Assembly: GCA_900766945.1 (NCBI GenBank)
Contig: CAAFXD010000296.1
Location: 1-5,074, forward strand
DNA from: Clostridia bacterium
GTDB taxonomy: Bacteria; Bacillota; Clostridia; Oscillospirales; Acutalibacteraceae
Reading direction: 5' to 3'
DNA length: 5,074 nucleotides
How positions within the stretch are numbered: position 1 is the first letter of the stretch; each line of letters begins with the position of its first letter. The notes beneath the pieces were generated by a model, which was not told the DNA's origin, searched no databases, and saw only the letters and a list, made by a program, of their open reading frames with translations. Positions 3,867-5,074 of this stretch are shown in pieces. The position numbers and the translations under genes are program-made.

Positions 3867-5072
3867 TTACTCCCCTTGCAAATCTGTAAAGTAGGACTGA
3901 AATTCCACGCGGTATTTGCTTTCGGGAAACAGAAATTTGTGGATAGATAAAAAATAACTATCCGTCATACTCGCAATATAATCCGCCACGATTTGGTTGG
4001 GGTCAGTCGAAAGATAAGGCGATTTTTCCTCATAAAACCGCCTCTGCTCTGTCACAAATGCGATGTGGTGGCGGTACACGGGGCTGTTTTCCTCGCCCGC
4101 TTGCAGCTGTCGCAGTAATTCAAAATACACTTCGCGAAACATCGGGCGCACCAAATCGTTATACGCGCCGTCGAGCGCCTCGTTTTGATAAATGTATTCA
4201 TAATTTTCGCGTTTGGCGGTGCTCAAATCCCGAAACGCCTGTTCGCTTAACGCGATGTAATTTTTGCCATAACTGTTTTCCAAAATATCGACGGTCAGAT
4301 TGTTAATCATCTCCGCATTTTGCGTGCCGATGCTTTCAGTTGCGAATGTTTGATTTTGCGGCAAAATTTTTGCCACGCGCGCGTCCTGTCGGTCTTTGCC
4401 GAGGTAGGCAATCATATCCGAAATGCGCACCACGCACCCTTCCAAGGTCATCGGCGTGAGCGCCTTTGCCGCCGCGTTGCCGTCCGTCAGGCAGGCGGCA
4501 AACTCGCAGTCAAATTGTGCAAAATCTTTGGCACGGTCGGGCACATACGCCTGCTGTTCAAATTCGCCGTTGTGGCAAAGAATGCCGTCGAGCGTTTGCA
4601 GGCTTATATTGCGGCAAAACAAAGCGTCGAGCACCCGCGCACTTTGCGCATTATGCAAAAAGTGCGTACCGTTTTGCGCATACAGAATTTCATCTAAAAA
4701 CCGTTCGCCCGCATGGCCGAACGGCGTGTGGCCAATGTCGTGCCCGAGGGCGATTGCCTCAATTAAATCGAGATTCAGCCCCAAAACCGCGCCGATGTTG
4801 CGCGCAATACGCGATACGAGTTGCACATGCAAGCCGCGCCGCGAAATATCGTCATTTTGATAGAACGAAAACACCTGCGTTTTGTCGGTGTAGCGGTTGT
4901 AATAGGGCAAATGCAGGATTTTTTCGCAGTCGCGCACAAAGGCGGGCCGCCAAAGGTTGGCTTTGTCGTGCGCCGGGTCGCGGCGCACAACGGCTTCGTT
5001 GCCGCCGGCATACGGATTTGGCCACCCTGCGGCGCGAGCCCCCTGTCTGCGGGCTTGGAGTTCGTCCGACAA
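3867..5072 (-). CDS. dgt: HD-domain deoxynucleoside triphosphate triphosphohydrolase (dGTPase family)
   Basis: Member of the Dgt family, which cleaves dNTPs to the deoxynucleoside and tripolyphosphate and so controls dNTP pools. The metal-binding HD set is present: His82 (RRGLHVQLV), His111-Asp112 (ALGHDIGHTPFGHAGE, 108-123) and Asp219 (RISDMIAYLG). RYTDKTQVF (60-68) precedes it, and the family C-terminal motif VADYIASMTDSY (362-373) follows. The canonical THTLEVSQIAR helix is replaced by LHVQLVSRIAR, a version I recall from a clostridial subgroup, so the preferred nucleotide is uncertain. At about 401 residues it is longer than many Firmicute homologues (about 330-350). The visible start is a TTG at 5072 with only two bases beyond it, so the ribosome binding site is unseen and a few N-terminal residues may be missing. 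The N-terminal sequence does resemble the usual beginning of such proteins. The gene ends at the terminator shared with rlmD. Confidence 0.88.
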   Translation of the reverse strand: MSDELQARRQGARAAGWPNPYAGGNEAVVRRDPAHDKANLWRPAFVRDCEKILHLPYYNRYTDKTQVFSFYQNDDISRRGLHVQLVSRIARNIGAVLGLNLDLIEAIALGHDIGHTPFGHAGERFLDEILYAQNGTHFLHNAQSARVLDALFCRNISLQTLDGILCHNGEFEQQAYVPDRAKDFAQFDCEFAACLTDGNAAAKALTPMTLEGCVVRISDMIAYLGKDRQDARVAKILPQNQTFATESIGTQNAEMINNLTVDILENSYGKNYIALSEQAFRDLSTAKRENYEYIYQNEALDGAYNDLVRPMFREVYFELLRQLQAGEENSPVYRHHIAFVTEQRRFYEEKSPYLSTDPNQIVADYIASMTDSYFLSIHKFLFPESKYRVEFQSYFTDLQGE

Positions 5073-5074
5073 TT

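Overview
The window looks like chromosomal DNA of a spore-forming Firmicute of class Clostridia, probably an uncultured gut lineage near the Oscillospirales/Ruminococcaceae. Reasons: a full-length SpoVT sporulation regulator, clostridial-style versions of an RlmD-family rRNA methyltransferase and an HD-domain dNTP triphosphohydrolase, GC-rich genes separated by very AT-rich promoters, TTG start codons, strong AGGAG-type ribosome binding sites, and a block of GC-rich hairpin repeats in the first 90 bases. The taxonomic placement is inference from protein resemblance, not a search.

Layout. Bases 1-160 hold a cluster of hairpins that looks like an interspersed repeat. A small tail-anchored membrane protein of 88 aa follows on the minus strand (162-428). 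Bases 429-932 contain no convincing gene, but they are full of AT-rich direct and inverted repeats, some close to the Spo0A box, and they end in the promoter region of spoVT. spoVT (933-1472, plus) converges on a lipoprotein gene (1547-2137, minus), and the two share a bidirectional terminator. Upstream of the lipoprotein, on the same strand, is a 43-residue anionic peptide gene (2204-2335) with its own strong promoter, ribosome binding site and terminator. Diverging from it is an RlmD-type 23S rRNA uridine methyltransferase (2652-3800, plus), again with a clear promoter. It converges through a second bidirectional terminator on an HD-domain dNTPase (3867 to about 5072, minus), whose start lies at the window edge.

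How the genes relate. Most are single-gene units with their own signals. The one possible operon is the peptide followed by the lipoprotein. No separate lipoprotein promoter is visible, and a strong terminator hairpin with its U-tract ends only a few bases before the lipoprotein ribosome binding site. Lipoprotein expression therefore probably depends on read-through of a terminator that ends most peptide transcripts. This peptide/lipoprotein pair is the least explained part of the window and the best candidate for something undescribed. spoVT, rlmD and dgt are recognisable housekeeping or sporulation genes with intact key residues.

Several start codons were placed by ribosome binding sites and promoters rather than by longest open frame: the 88-aa protein at 428, the lipoprotein at 2137, the peptide at 2335, and rlmD at a TTG at 2652.
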